In this document: piece after piece, positions 1 through 11,567 of the stretch
Layout of the letters: each line of letters opens with the position of its first letter
How positions within the stretch are numbered: the stretch's first letter is position 1
Assembly (NCBI GenBank): GCA_013397845.1
Contig: VZTG01001553.1
Location: 153,338 to 217,337 of the forward strand
Direction: 5' to 3'
From: Melanocharis versteri
Lineage: Eukaryota; Chordata; Aves; Passeriformes; Melanocharitidae
Length of the DNA stretch: 64,000 nucleotides
Made by a program: the position numbers and the translations under genes
The notes under the pieces: generated by a model
Seen by the model: the letters and a program-made list of their open reading frames with translations, nothing else
Database searches by the model: none
Told to the model about the DNA's origin: nothing

Positions 1-378
1 AAGCCCGGGATGAAGCGAGAGGCTCAGCAAACAGAGATAGCAGAGGCAGCCTCATCCATCACACTCAGAGGAAATTCGTTCCTTTCAGCACTGCCCGTGG
101 GTGAAATTACACTATATTCTGTTTGGATAATTGGATGTCATATACCACCCGAGCTGTTATGGGATGGCATTTCCTTCCACAACGATGCTGTTAGCTGCGT
201 CCCAGGACAGAGAGCACAAGGCACAGGTTCCATAAAGTAGAGAGGAAAAAGGAAGGACACAGAGGTGCTGGCTCCAAGAAGTCCTGGTTCCAAACTGGAC
301 CTCTCAGGGTCAGGTTAGTAATGGAGAGGGTGAAAGACAGAGCATATAGAATGAGAGGAAGAAATGAAAAGGGAAATC

Positions 379-411
379 GAAGAGGAGAGAAAAGGAGAAG
401 GAGAAGGGAAA
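379..411 (+). repeat. Pure purine tract (33 nt)
   Basis: Thirty-three consecutive A/G bases, inside a longer purine-rich stretch from about 351 to 411. It is low-complexity GA-rich sequence. Such tracts can form triplex DNA in principle, but no mirror symmetry was checked. Confidence 0.7.
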
Positions 412-885
412 TCTGATTAATTTGGGGATTTTTTTCCAGCACAAACACGAAGCATTTTCTTCTTAAATTGTGAGGTGGGCTGCACAGGTCTTTTAGCTAG
501 AAATTCACTGTGGGGACAAGCCTGCCTCGATGGGCAGGGGCAGGGCACATAACATCTGCCTGGGAATCCTGCAAAAATACAGCAGTTTTCTTTGATCTCA
601 CTCACTGAGGACCACAGAGGTATTCCAAGACTCCCAGCCATGCCTTGCTACCTTTTATATTTACCATTTACCTACATTTTGTCTAAAATGCCTTCATTTT
701 CCCCCTCATTGTGTCTTTTCTTGCAACACCTCACTCACTCCAGCTCATTGATGGCTTTTTAACAGCACAATTAGAGCTGTCACACAAGCCAGAGGACAAT
801 TTCATGTGTCCTATTGTCACAGTGCATCCTGGGAACTCCATCTGGCTCAAGCAAACTCACTTTCTTGAAATAATCTCTCCTCCTT

Positions 886-1005
886 GCTAGTTATTGAATC
901 GTCTTGGCTAAATGACCTCGCTCAATATCAATTTTTCACGCTTAATTATTAGTGCAAAGAATAGAGTTTCATTGAATAAGTGTTTAATGTCACATATGAT
1001 TAGGA
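886..1005. promoter_or_regulatory. Candidate conserved non-coding element
   Basis: AT-rich non-repetitive block with the words TTGAATCG, TCAATATCAATTTTT, TTAATTATTAG and TTGAATAAG, the mix typical of homeodomain-bound enhancers. This is pattern resemblance only; no alignment was possible. Confidence 0.2.
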
Positions 1006-1559
1006 GACACACAGATGACCTAACTAGGAATTCAGTTTGGGGCCTACAAAAAAGATGTTAGCACTTATTTTTCCACCTGAGGTGTGCCGTTCCCCTCTGC
1101 AATGAACTTGTTCAGAAATCTGTGCTACTCTTAGTTGATTGTGACAATTGCTGCAATTCTCCTTTTAACTTGAGAAAGTCGCCAAGTTTGGAAGGAATTT
1201 CCAACCAAGCACAAACGGGCAAATACCCGGTTTCACTGCTGCCTTTAAATGTCAGTGTGATGATGCCTCGGTGCCAAACCACAGGCTCATTTCCCAAAGA
1301 GAGCAAAAATCAAAAAATTCCTTGCCACAGTGAGTCTCAGATAAGCTATAGAAGCAAACCAGGCAGCACAGAGGGATTTGTTTGCCTGGCTGCTTGTCTC
1401 TATTTATCCACCCATCTAGTTAACACTACCTGCTCACCTATTTGTGCACCCAGTGCTGTCGTTGGAAAACATACCAGTTTAAAAATACCTGTATAACTTT
1501 AGTCAAGGGGTTTTGTTTGCTTTTGCTCCGGGAAAAAGAATTTTAAGTTTCTTTCCAAA

Positions 1560-2074
1560 GCATTGTTCCACCAGGTGGGGTCGGATCAACAGCCTGGGAG
1601 CCGCCCCAAAGAGATAAAGGCCATTAAGGGAACATCAGCGGTCATTAACAGAACATCAGTGGCCATCTACCAACATCTACCCCAGCCTCTGCCTCTGGCA
1701 GAGTTGGAGACATCTCCTCTGGAAAAGACTGAAAAGAACATCCAGGAATGAAGATCTAATTAACATCAGAAGTGAAGAAATCCGGATCCAACAGGAGACC
1801 AAACACTAAGAACTTCGCAACTTGAGACCAATGAAGACTGACCCAATTCGTTTCTATGAGTTTTGACTGTGTAAGAGATCTGAAAAATACTGTAAAATTT
1901 ACGTGTCATGGAATGATTCTCTCTGCACACCCGGGCTATGTGTGGATGAGATGATTTCTGTGGTACATCCTGGCCAGAACAACATCCTGGCCAGGAAATA
2001 AAGTAATGCCTTGCTTCTCTAACATTTAAAATGTTGTTGGAGGGTTTTTTGTTTTTCCCGCAGTTCTGGTGACA
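1560..2074 (+). mobile_element. LTR-like segment of an endogenous retrovirus (5' edge uncertain)
   Basis: The 3' part has LTR architecture. There is a short direct repeat of CATCCTGGCCA around 1965-1994, an AATAAA poly(A) signal at 1997-2002, then about 70 nt of T-rich U5-like sequence ending in GGTGACA at 2074. The upstream 400 bp is A/G-rich and matches no host exon I know. I could not find a target-site duplication: the bases after 2074 (CTGTC) have no partner in front of a TG start. The 5' boundary is therefore a guess, and the element may be truncated or old. An alternative is a non-coding transcript end with a poly(A) signal. Confidence 0.45.
1997..2002 (+). promoter_or_regulatory. AATAAA poly(A) signal in the LTR-like segment
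   Basis: Canonical hexamer about 70 nt before the presumed LTR 3' end, the spacing expected for an R/U5 boundary. Confidence 0.5.
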
Positions 2075-4758
2075 CTGTCAGCCCTTCCAATAAGGATGTT
2101 TGTGGACTTGGTGGATGCCTGATAGATTTAGTCTCCAAAGGCTCTCTGCTAATATCCCCTTTTGAATGTATGGGAAATGAAATTCAGATTAAAAAGTCAA
2201 GCCAACAACTATATTTTGGCATGAAGATGAGAGACAGTCCCTAATTGTTTTGGGGATCTTCTCAGTGATTTTGCCATGGCATGTCAAATTGAGTTCTTCC
2301 AGTTCTGGGATTACCATCCTGACCAACTTTCCTTCCTCTGCATATTTGACTGGTTACAAGTGCTCTGCAAATGGTTGTGCTCTCCATGTTCAGAGTGACT
2401 GAAATCTTGTCTTAAAATATTTCCTACAAAAGCGATTCTTCACATTTAAAATTCACTACCACACCAATCTATGACATCTTCATATATATCACACACTGCT
2501 CTGAGGAGTGATAGTAAGAAAATTTGCTCAATGAAACCTACTTTCCTCCCTTTCTCTGGTTCCCTCATCCCTCTTCTCACAGCCTTCCCTGCAAACTCTT
2601 ATTTTAATAGGATTTGAAGAACATTTAATAGCAGCTGTCAGCCCTTTACACCTGCACACAGTCCACACTTTGCTCTTCCCCATAAACGAGCACACTGATC
2701 TATCATCTGCAAAATGTATTTAATTTCCCTTGAACTTCTGCTCAGCCAGCTTGTCCCAGAAGAAAGAGTGACTAGATGAGAAATGTGTTCCCTGTTCATA
2801 GTGATATTTTATGTGCAAGAGATTGATTTGCTATGATAGCTACCAACTTCCATACCTGGAAACCTGGCAGAGCCTTGAACAGCCTCCTAAAGAGGAGGTC
2901 TGTCCACCTCCCCAAAAATGCCTGTAAATACAGAGCACTGCTCCTCAGCCTGGGGAATAAAGCAGCAGAAACTCCAGCTCGCCTCTGTGCCTGTTAGTTG
3001 AGTATGTGGGTGTTTCAGTCAGTAAGGTAGAGGAGATCTTGACACTCAGCACCATCCTCCTGCAGGCCAAGAATATTTAATTTTTAATGAAACAATTGGG
3101 AGCCTTCTTATTTTGACAATTTCCTTTCAGCCCCTGTGCTACGGCAGCAGCAGGAGGGAAGTAAGGAGTAGCAGAACACATCAGGGCTAGCAGATTATCA
3201 AAGTGAGATTCAGCTTCAGAAGAAACCCAGGCAGTAGACACCTCCCTAGGAAAAAAGAAATCTTGATTTCTTAGCTGCTTTGGGGTCCCTGGCCAGAACT
3301 TCAGCTAATAGGAGTCTGCATCCTGAATAGGATGATTTCAGAAGACTTTCGTCAGCTGTTTCTTTTCCACTTCCATTGCTCATTCTGTATTATTCCTGCT
3401 GGGATATCTACAGAACAGCAAGATGGTTTCTTCCTTTCAAACCTGAGAGATGCAGTGAGTAACTATGCACGCAGGCACTAAAAAGAAAAATCACTTGGAT
3501 GAATTAGGGACTTTATTTCATTGTTTATTTGTGGGAATGAGAAACTTACTGCAAATGTGTTGCACATGGTAATGAAACACAATTACCTATTCTTCTCCAT
3601 CTCAGATGAGAACAAAGAAGCCTGAAAGTCTTTGGAAGGTGAAGGTGAATTAAAACCAGATTCAAAGAAAGAGGAGAAAAAGAGCTTTGAAAGGAGTGGA
3701 GGGACTGTGAGCTTTTTCTGCTTTTGATATCTCTATTAAAATCAGACATTATTTCAGAGGCTTCCAGCCCTAGCAGATAATTAATCAAATTAAGGCGAGG
3801 ATTTGCTACTCATTATTTGTAGCTCATGCTACAAGGGAAAGAAACAGTGCCAAAACCACCTGGAATTTTATGGGCAAATAAATCAGGAAAGAGTGGTGTC
3901 TCAATCACTCAGACTACAGAGGGGAAATGTACCTCTCTCTACAACAGAGGCTTCTCAGTAAAGGTAAAAATTAATTGGTTTTCAAAGCCACCCACTGCCA
4001 GTGCCCAGCTTTGCAGTGGTTAAAGTACTGAGAAAGTCTCTAAAGCACTCTGGGACTGTGGATAACATAATCAGGGTATAGTCTAAAGGCTGACATTTTC
4101 AAAGCTGCGAGTGGATTTGGATGCTGCAGCTGGGAAGGCGATGATGGGAACCTTAAACAACCTCTCTCCAAATCTTACAGGAGTATGAGAGCCAGATGAA
4201 GGATTTTGGTAATGGATTTTAGGCAGGATTTTTTCAGCCTCTCACTCATGCTGTGACTAGGGGAGTGCAGCACATGGAGCTCCCACACTCTGCTGAGCTC
4301 CCAGGAAATTTATTTCTCTGAAAATCAGATTCATTTCAACTGGTACAAAAGACACAGCTTTTCCAGTTTAGACAGTTTCTAAAACCAAAATTAATAAGTC
4401 AGTCCAAACCGAGGAGACAGGCAGCCTGGCCTAGAGTCTTGAGCTTGGGTGAGGCAGAAGGCCAGAGTAGGTGATCAAAATGGTGCTTCCAGCTTTAATG
4501 TTCATATCTGTGTGCTTCACTATGCTATCAGGGGTCAGTAATCACTGAGGCAAAGCTGTGCAGAGCCATAAAAGTGTTATAAATACATATATTATAGTGT
4601 TGGCTTTTCACAAATAATGAATGCTATGTGTATAATGTCAATCCTTATGGAAGCAGCTTTTGTTATAGAAATATAATCACTTTTAAATGCTTTAATCACT
4701 TCTAAATGCTTCTTTTTGTTCTGGCTTAAATGTAGAGGCTAATGTAGCTGTGCTAAAA
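2075..4758. other. Unique non-coding DNA, no gene recognised
   Basis: No recognisable exon on either strand. It contains one weak LTR-like region near 2830-3000 and a small imperfect duplication of an AATCACTTYTAAATGCTT word at about 4675-4712. Otherwise I see nothing to annotate. Confidence 0.6.
2830..3000 (+). mobile_element. Possible short LTR or transcript 3' end
   Basis: A TATA-like GTAAATAC (about 2926) is followed about 30 nt later by AATAAA (2956-2961) and then a CT-rich U5-like stretch. That order resembles the promoter/poly(A) core of an avian LTR. No target duplication or TG...CA ends were found, so this is only a suggestion. Confidence 0.2.
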
Positions 4759-5030
4759 TGTACCTAGCTTAAAACAATTAAACCACCTGCTTGGTTGGAT
4801 AAGCATGGGTGTAACAGGTCCCTGCCCCAGGACATCTCTATCAGTAACAACCATCTGCTGGACACCGATGGACAAGGGAAGATACTGGACTCTCCAGAGA
4901 AAACTCCGCATGCTCTAAAAGGGCGGAGCCAAGGAGGAGCCATGCTAACGAGCACTTGGAAAATGGAAAATAGTTTTTTAATATGTATACTTGTCTATGA
5001 ATATGCAACAGAATGATGCAATAAGAAAAG

Positions 5031-5038
5031 TATATAAA
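5031..5038 (+). promoter_or_regulatory. TATA box of the family-A LTR
   Basis: TATATAAA lies 110 bp upstream of the ATTAAA signal, a standard U3/R arrangement. Confidence 0.6.
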
Positions 5039-5147
5039 GAGAGTCTCTCCCCATGGCAGGTGTGCTCTTGGCTCCGTGCCAAGGGTTCTCGGTGTCACCT
5101 GGACGCTGTAACCTTTTGCCCTATACCCTGTCCTTTATTGTCCTTTT

Positions 5148-5153
5148 ATTAAA
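5148..5153 (+). promoter_or_regulatory. ATTAAA poly(A) signal of the family-A LTR
   Basis: Common variant hexamer in the R region. It is also present in antisense copy 1 near 11520; the same site in copy 2 reads through a substitution next to the hexamer. Confidence 0.6.
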
Positions 5154-6976
5154 CCTTTGAATTTTAACAGGAGACTGGACCTTGTTTTTAACAAAAATGT
5201 GCCAGCTTTGGCCACCAAGGTAGACATCCATAAAACTAGTGACACCAACCACTTTGGATCCACAGGATGCATACAAGTAGCCTTAGCCTTTAAAAAGGAC
5301 TTGAATCCATACTATAGAACGGATGAATTTAGCCCTTTTTATAATACTGCTAAGCCCAGAGTTAGTTTAGAGACAGTCAGGCCAGCCTTTAGGTGCTTTG
5401 ACACTTCAGTCCAGCTGGGAAATGCAGGGCCTTCAGCTCCAAGTTGTTTGTACAGTCAGCAACTATGAAACCTCCTTCTGCCCTGGGCAACCACTTGCCT
5501 GACAGAGATTGCCCCAGGGCCCGAGGCAGCTTTGAGCTGGAAATGGAAATGCCACCTGCAGGAATGGCAGTTAATGGCAGAGTACACTTAAACCAACCAT
5601 AAAGGGAGGAGGGAGGCTCTGGATCCCTCAGGCCACCCTTTACCATGCCACAGGAGTCCCAGCAGAGCTATGGTACATCTTTTGTGATGTGCACAGGCTG
5701 TGAGAAGGCAGAAGACAAAACGGGATTCCAGTCCAGTCTTCCATGGCAATCCCCAGGTGTGTGGGGATGAATGACATACAGCAACAGCAGGTCATTACAT
5801 CTGCACTGACAGTGATAAAATACAGGGTCAGCAGAGAATCCCGAGGTTTTCCAGGGGTCTTGCACTCCGCAAGCAATTGCAGGTTAGCGTGTGATAGATT
5901 GAGAGGCCATGTTGAGGAGACAGTTAATAAAAGCAGGACTAGAAGAATCAATGTATTCTGACACACCAGTGACAGATTGGAGAGAGGGACAGATTTAATA
6001 TCCCTGAGTTATCCTTTCCCAGCCTAAGGGCCTTGCAATTGATTGAATAAATTAAAGCATTGCTGTGGATGACACTCAGTTACGGCCATATCAGCACTTC
6101 CATCTTAACTCCCTATTTCCTTCCCTCTGAGGTTTTCTTTTTAAGTCTTTGCACAGGAAGCTTACTCCTGGGCTACAATTTTGCCAAGAAGATCTCAGCT
6201 CCCATTCAATTTTGCTATTACAATTTTCAAGAAGAAGGCAAAAAGCAAGAAAAGGAGGGAATTACAGAAGGAGGATGAGATAGATCTATCTGGTGTGCTT
6301 CTGAAATGAAAGGATAAATAGGCCATGTCAGGATACTTGTAAAGCTACCATGCTTATTCTGTGTCATGGTCAATCTCTCTTTGCAAATAGTGAGCAGAAA
6401 AATAGACTTTGAAAAGAAAAATGTACAGAGAACTGACAAAAAAATATAGCTGTAGGCCAAATGAATCAATTAATCTCTGTGTAGCTTCACTTGCATGCAA
6501 AATTCGTTCTTTTGCTACTAAAAGCATCTAAGGTAATTGCAGATGAACACTCTTCCACTTTTATTCTTTGTTATCTCTTGACAAGTGTCTCTCAGAATCA
6601 TCAATAGGATTTTATGTCACAACAAATCTAACTGCTCAAATGGAGTCAGGTGCTGTGACAGAACTGGGCCCTTTGTTGAGACGGTCTGATCATCAGTATT
6701 CCCAGGGCACCTCTCACCCACCTACAGAAGTGAGTCTTGGAAAATGCTCAATATTTCCTTTAAAGCACTAGGCACCGTCATCTGAGGGAAAAAACTAACC
6801 CCTGCCCCTGAGAAATGTGCCATGTCTCTGACAAACTGAGCTTTAAAACCATTCTGTCTCATTTTCATTTTTATAGGCTGTGTCATTGTCGAGAATCCTG
6901 CACCAGCCGCCATTGGGTAAGCACCATCCCAAATATTACCAAAATGCTACCCAGACATCTGTTGATATGCAACAAA

Positions 6977-7014
6977 TAGCAAATAATTAGCAAATAATGG
7001 TTAGCAAATAATGG
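6977..7014 (+). repeat. Short tandem repeat, 11-14 bp unit, three copies
   Basis: Three near-identical copies of a TAGCAAATAAT(GG) unit in direct succession. Confidence 0.75.
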
Positions 7015-7134
7015 GCCAGTAGACCATGCTCAGAAAGTTGTGTGTAACAGATAATAAAGACTGTGCAGGGCAAGTTGCCTCTGCTGTGTGGTTCTTGGCA
7101 TTAGTGCTTGGCATCACACCCTCTACGACCACAC

Positions 7135-7158
7135 CAGCAACAGCAACAGCAACAACAG
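7135..7158 (+). repeat. CAGCAA/CAA microsatellite
   Basis: About four tandem CARCAA-type units with a final CAACAG. Confidence 0.7.
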
Positions 7159-8754
7159 AACCTCGCTATCTCCCACGTTTTAATTTCATTTCACTCACTG
7201 TGCATAAAGCTCCACTGCTAAAAAGTACGAGCACTTAGCATATTTCTCATTTTAGCAACTACCCATCTGACCCCAACTCCTTTCTTGTCTTTTTGGCAGC
7301 ATTGATAGGGCACCAGGGAGCAGTTTCAACCTTCTCTCTGTGTGAAGAAGCAGATGCTCAACAACTTCATACAACAACATTTCACCAGACAACACAACAG
7401 GAATACTCCCCACTCTTCCCTGACTGGCAGCAGCCAAAAAGCAGAATGGTTCCTGATAGCTGCATCCCAGGATGCTTCGGGACAGATGTGCACATAAGAA
7501 TGTAGTATGTTAATACTGTTGTCTTTAATGGGAATCACATGGCTACAGCCCCAAAGACCTACTTAGAAAGTTGTGAGGCTCAGTGTTTTAAAATGAGAAA
7601 AAAAATGTACACAAAATGGTTCAGGTCAGGATTCAACTGAGACGTGAGGTAAAGCCAGTTGGGCATCCAACAGTGTGCACCTCACCTCTCCACCAGCCAG
7701 ACAGCACGGGCTAAAGTCAAAGCAACAGAGTCACCCCTGTATGAATCTGCATTTAAACCATGAATTCATGGGGTAAACACACCAATGATTCAGGCTCTTG
7801 GTGTCAGCTTCTGTGGGGACTTCAGTGACTCTGTCAGCGTGTATCTGAGTCCACAGGCTGTTTGCCTGTGAATATAAATAGAGGTTGAATGTCAGTGCCT
7901 CTTTCCACAAATCAAGGCTTCTCATTTAAAACACTGCACTTGCATGTTAACTAGAGAGCACTTAGACACTCTAACTGGAACAGGAAGACAAATCTAATTT
8001 GCCTAGAAGGATATGGTGACATCAATGCAGTGCAGTGGCAGTGTTGAGGACCTTTGACCTCTGGTCCTGATTCTGATACTCACTTGTTTGAGTCTTTTAC
8101 ACCATCCTGGTTTCACTGCTCCTTGGGTCATCACTTACACCAATATGCAAATAGCCACTGGTGCTCCAGCATCCCACACACATCACGTTTGTGCAGGGCG
8201 ACACAGACTTAACACCCACTGTTAAGTATGTAATGAAGTATGCCTGTATTTGTTATTTTTTAAATCGTCTGCCAGAGTGGTCAGAGTGAGCTGACCAGCC
8301 CTGCTTCCTGAGCAACGTAAATGATGGATTTAATCTACTATACCACAGCCATCACCCCTGGAAAAACCACACACCTTTTTGTGAATAATGGGAACCTCCT
8401 CATGGATTTTTCTAAATGAAATGCAGCGCAGTTGGCTAAAGCAATCTCTGGAGGCTACTCTTTAAACACCAAGCATAGCATCCTCAGGCAGTGAAAGTTT
8501 ATGAATCTCCCTCTGAAGTTAATGCACTCATTAGTTTTGGGCTGAGGGAGCAGATGGCAGCAGACTTGCCCTTCCTTGGACACAAGTGGTAGAGTCTGCA
8601 CCACCTTTCATTAAAGGCTCTGAGACATTAAAGAAACTAGTAATTAACCTAAAGATGCATGTCAAAAAATTTCTTTCCTTCCATGAGGTCTGGGTTTCCC
8701 ACCACATATGACATCATTACTAAGTAGCCAGCACAGCATAGAAACTGAGAAAAA

Positions 8755-8774
8755 GGGGGAGGGAGGTGGGAGGG
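8755..8774 (+). other. G-quadruplex motif
   Basis: Four G runs of 3-5 bases separated by loops of 1, 4 and 1 bases on the + strand, meeting the usual G3N1-7 rule. It sits in a purine-rich tract from about 8746 to 8785. No gene or promoter is recognisable around it. Confidence 0.6.
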
Positions 8775-10084
8775 AGGCAGAAGGAAAGACAGAATTCACC
8801 TTTCTGGTTATGATTTTTATCTGAACAATGCAAAATGTCAATAATGACATCTTGAAATAGGAACTCACATACTTGGAGCATCAGATTTGAAATTTACTCC
8901 AGGCTGAGCCAGAGGCTTGAAAAGATTTGTAAAATTTTAGAGTAAGCTTGGTTCCAGTGCAACATTGCCCAAGGTTCAATTCCAAATAGAAGGAGGCAAA
9001 TTTAAACCTGGCTTCAGTTCTCATCAGACCTTTGTAAATCCGTTATTTCATTCCAGAAGACAGGAAGAAAGCCATTTTGCAACACCTGTTGTTAAACCAG
9101 GTGGATTTGGTGATTTTAGCTAATTAGCTGTTTCCACTTAAAACAAAAACGGGGAGATCCTCAGCAAAGTGTGGCTGGAGGGGAACTGAAGGAGAGTCAC
9201 CTCTGTACACACGGCCTGACCCTGAAACCCTCCAGCCATGAACCAGTCTAGCCATAGTGACTCCTTTAATGCAGCAGGACAGCCCCCAGTCTGCACCTGA
9301 TTTGGCTCTGATTTTGGCCTTCATCTGAAGCCTGCTAAGGACAAGAAATGCTGGCTGTTGCTTGAGAAAGTCCTCTGACCCTCTGACTTTCAGGGCACAG
9401 CTTGGTTGAGTTCATATATCCCCTGTGATGACCCTGGCAACAGCAGCCTGGCTCCTCCACTCCAGTTGGCATCCACTGCTGGGCAGCATCTGCCAGGGAT
9501 TCCTGTCAATGCAGGACACTCAAAGAATTCTTCCTCCCTGCTCCAACTCTCTGTTCTTTCCCCCAGGGTGCAGCTGTTATCTCAGACAGGAGGGTAATTG
9601 AACAGACTCAGGTTTTTGACTGAGGATCAAAACCAGTGGTGTTTAGCTAAGCTCCCTTCACAACTTAGTTTCTTGATGCTTCTGGTGTTACACCAGCAGA
9701 AAATCTAACTTTATTATTAGTGTTTCTGTAACAGATCTTTCTATTGTGTTGCACACAACAAAGTGTGTTTCAAAATGCCACTAAACATCTGAAGTGCCTG
9801 GCTAGCTCTTCACATCCTGGGAGCTTCACTGTACCTGCACAAATTGATTTGAAAATGTGTGATCCCACAGTTCTTTCTTTCAGAAGGCCTATAAAGAGGT
9901 GAGTTTGGAGAAATAGCCTGAAGAAGTTAAGCAAGAGGCGAGAAATATCAGACACTTGCTACTCCCACCACCTCAGACTAAGGAGCCCTGATGCTGCCTT
10001 GGGTCAGGCCCTCAAAACATTGCCATGTCTCCATCTGTGCAACAGGTAATGACAGCTCAGTTTTGCAAAGTTACTCTTTGCCTA

Positions 10085-10440
10085 AACTAACTGAACGCTG
10101 AGATGTCTGTATAATTGTAATTGCAAATAAATCTCAGTGGCTATTTAAAATTAGGATTTAAAAACTCAGTGGATTTTAGTGGCAGTATTAGTGTTACCAC
10201 CATAGCCAAGGCCCTTTGCATACTCTGTGCCCAAATCCTGCAGCTCTAATAATCAAGGGAATGTTTAGTCTTTGAGCTGTAATATTTCTTGCCTTTTAGG
10301 ATTCATCCCTGACAATAATTAAGTCTCATAAGGATGAAACTTAAATGAGGAGTAGCCTTTGGGGATGGCATTAGTGTGCTAACTGTGTTTGTGGTTTAAA
10401 TATTAATGTCAAAGTGTAATTACCATCCGCTAAGTTTCAG
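10085..10440. promoter_or_regulatory. Candidate conserved non-coding element
   Basis: AT-rich unique block with ATAATTGTAATTGCAAATAAA (about 10111), GACAATAATTAAGTC (about 10311), TTTAAATATTAATG (about 10396) and GTGTAATTACC (about 10414). The density of homeodomain-type words is unlike the flanks. Function and conservation are untested. Confidence 0.25.
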
Positions 10441-10585
10441 GCTTGTGTTTGAAAACACATTGAGCCAAGCAGGGAGAATGAGCTGTACCAGTTGGAAGCT
10501 TTCAGAGCCAGAACAATTTCTCAGCTAGCAGGGAGCAGAAGGAGACATGCTTGGTGGATATTCTTCCTGCAATCCCAGCGTGTGG

Positions 10586-11566
10586 TGGCTTCCCACTGCT
10601 GGCTGACTCCAGGCAGAGCTCCCACCTCCTTCACCAGCAGAAACCTCAACAGCAGCAGCACTCTAATATCTCCTCTCAGGGGAGGTGAGGACGTGTCTAC
10701 CTTACCATTGCAATGCAAGCTACTGCTGTGTCCCAGGGGGAAAAGCCTCATCAAACTGAATGCCACTGTCCTTTTCTCTTTGTAGCCTGTTTGCTTTTTC
10801 CCTGTAGGCTGAGCAAAGATCCTGCTGGGCTCCCAAGATCCCTCTGGGTACGAGTGAGGAAGCACATAACTGTTAGTTCACTTCTGACATCTGGGCTCCC
10901 TGTATGGAGTCTTGTACACTGCTGGAATTCCGAGGGAACATTCAACATCTGGCAGATTGGAGCTTGTAGAAGAAGAGTGTACAAAGTATGGGGATAACGA
11001 GAGTAGGAGAGCAGGGTGGCAGTGAATGCCTATCAGGTTTGGAATGAGAAAGAAGGATTCTGGACATGCTGGCACTTCAGAGGGAAAGGCTGCACTGCAG
11101 TGGAGCCACAAATTGTGAGCCAAACCCAGGAACACTATTCTCCCTCCAGGTCTTGAGCTTGAAACGGGAAGAGGCTGTAAGTCATTTCACTTCACGTCTG
11201 TTCGTTTCAGACAAACAGAACAGAAAAGTCAAGGCACAGAGAGTGGAAAGAGGGCATGAAATGGAGCTGACTTCATAAGGCTGTGTTAGCCCGGCCACTT
11301 GGTACAAGAGTTAATGACATATAAGCTATTCCCACTACTCTCAAACCTTTGTGTGATGTCAAAAGCGTGGACAGGAGAAGAAAAAAACAAAGCACTGCAA
11401 ACAAATCTTGCAGTGTTGCCTAGACTTAATTCCTTTTTCCTATACACAGCTACCCTGATCCTCTAGGGAAGACCTTCTGTTAAAAACGAGGTCCAGTCTC
11501 CTGTTAAAGTTCAAAGGTTTAATAAAAAGACAATAAGGGACAAGGTATAGGGCAAAAGGTTACAGC
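10586..11566 (+). repeat. Tandem ~0.98-kb duplication, copy 1
   Basis: This block recurs directly downstream at 11568-12554. I counted about 13 substitutions and one 2-bp indel across the block, roughly 1.3% divergence. The copy ends inside an antisense family-A LTR at a one-base N. No coding content is recognised. The sequence left of 10586 is not repeated before copy 2, so copy 2 starts abruptly. Confidence 0.9.
11478..11566 (-). mobile_element. Family-A LTR 3' end, antisense, cut off by a gap
   Basis: On the minus strand this reads as the R/U5 end of the LTR seen at 4759-5193, ending at the same terminal TTTTTAACA. About 5 of 89 bases differ. The rest of the LTR, and anything beyond it, is lost at the N at 11567. 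Confidence 0.8.
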
Positions 11567-11567
11567 N
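11567..11567. other. One-base assembly gap
   Basis: A single N between the two tandem copies, marking an unsized join between contigs that ended within LTR sequence. Confidence 0.9.

Larger units (their letters stand above)
1..1559. other. Unique non-coding DNA, no gene recognised
   Basis: Reading both strands gives only short frames with no recognisable protein family and no convincing exon with splice sites. The stretch holds a purine tract (379-411) and one AT-rich block (886-1005), listed separately. Nothing else stands out. Confidence 0.6.
4759..5193 (+). mobile_element. Solo endogenous-retrovirus LTR, family A (about 435 bp)
   Basis: It begins TGTACC and ends TTTTTAACA, giving TG...CA termini with TGT/ACA inverted ends. 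It is flanked by AAAA on both sides (4755-4758 and 5194-5197), a possible but low-information 4-bp target duplication. Inside are a GC box (GGGCGGAGCC, about 4920), a TATA box TATATAAA (5031-5038), an R region, and an ATTAAA poly(A) signal (5148-5153) 40 bp before the end. No primer-binding site or gag-like frame follows, so it is a solo LTR. The last 89 bp match the antisense fragments at 11478-11566 and 12462-12554 at about 95%, which shows a dispersed family. A 4-bp duplication would fit an ERV1-type element, but that is weak. Confidence 0.75.
5194..10585. other. Unique non-coding DNA, no gene recognised
   Basis: No protein family is recognised in any frame. It holds small simple repeats (6977-7014, 7135-7158), a G-quadruplex motif (8755-8774) and an AT-rich candidate conserved block (10085-10440), listed separately. 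Confidence 0.6.

Noticed and set aside
1568..1580. CTCF-like site (CCACCAGGTGGGG)
   Set aside because: It lacks the key C after the GG core, and a single short match in 64 kb is not informative.
5194..5240. Primer-binding site after the family-A LTR, which would imply a provirus
   Set aside because: The sequence after the LTR end has no tRNA-complementary TGG start and no gag-like frame follows.
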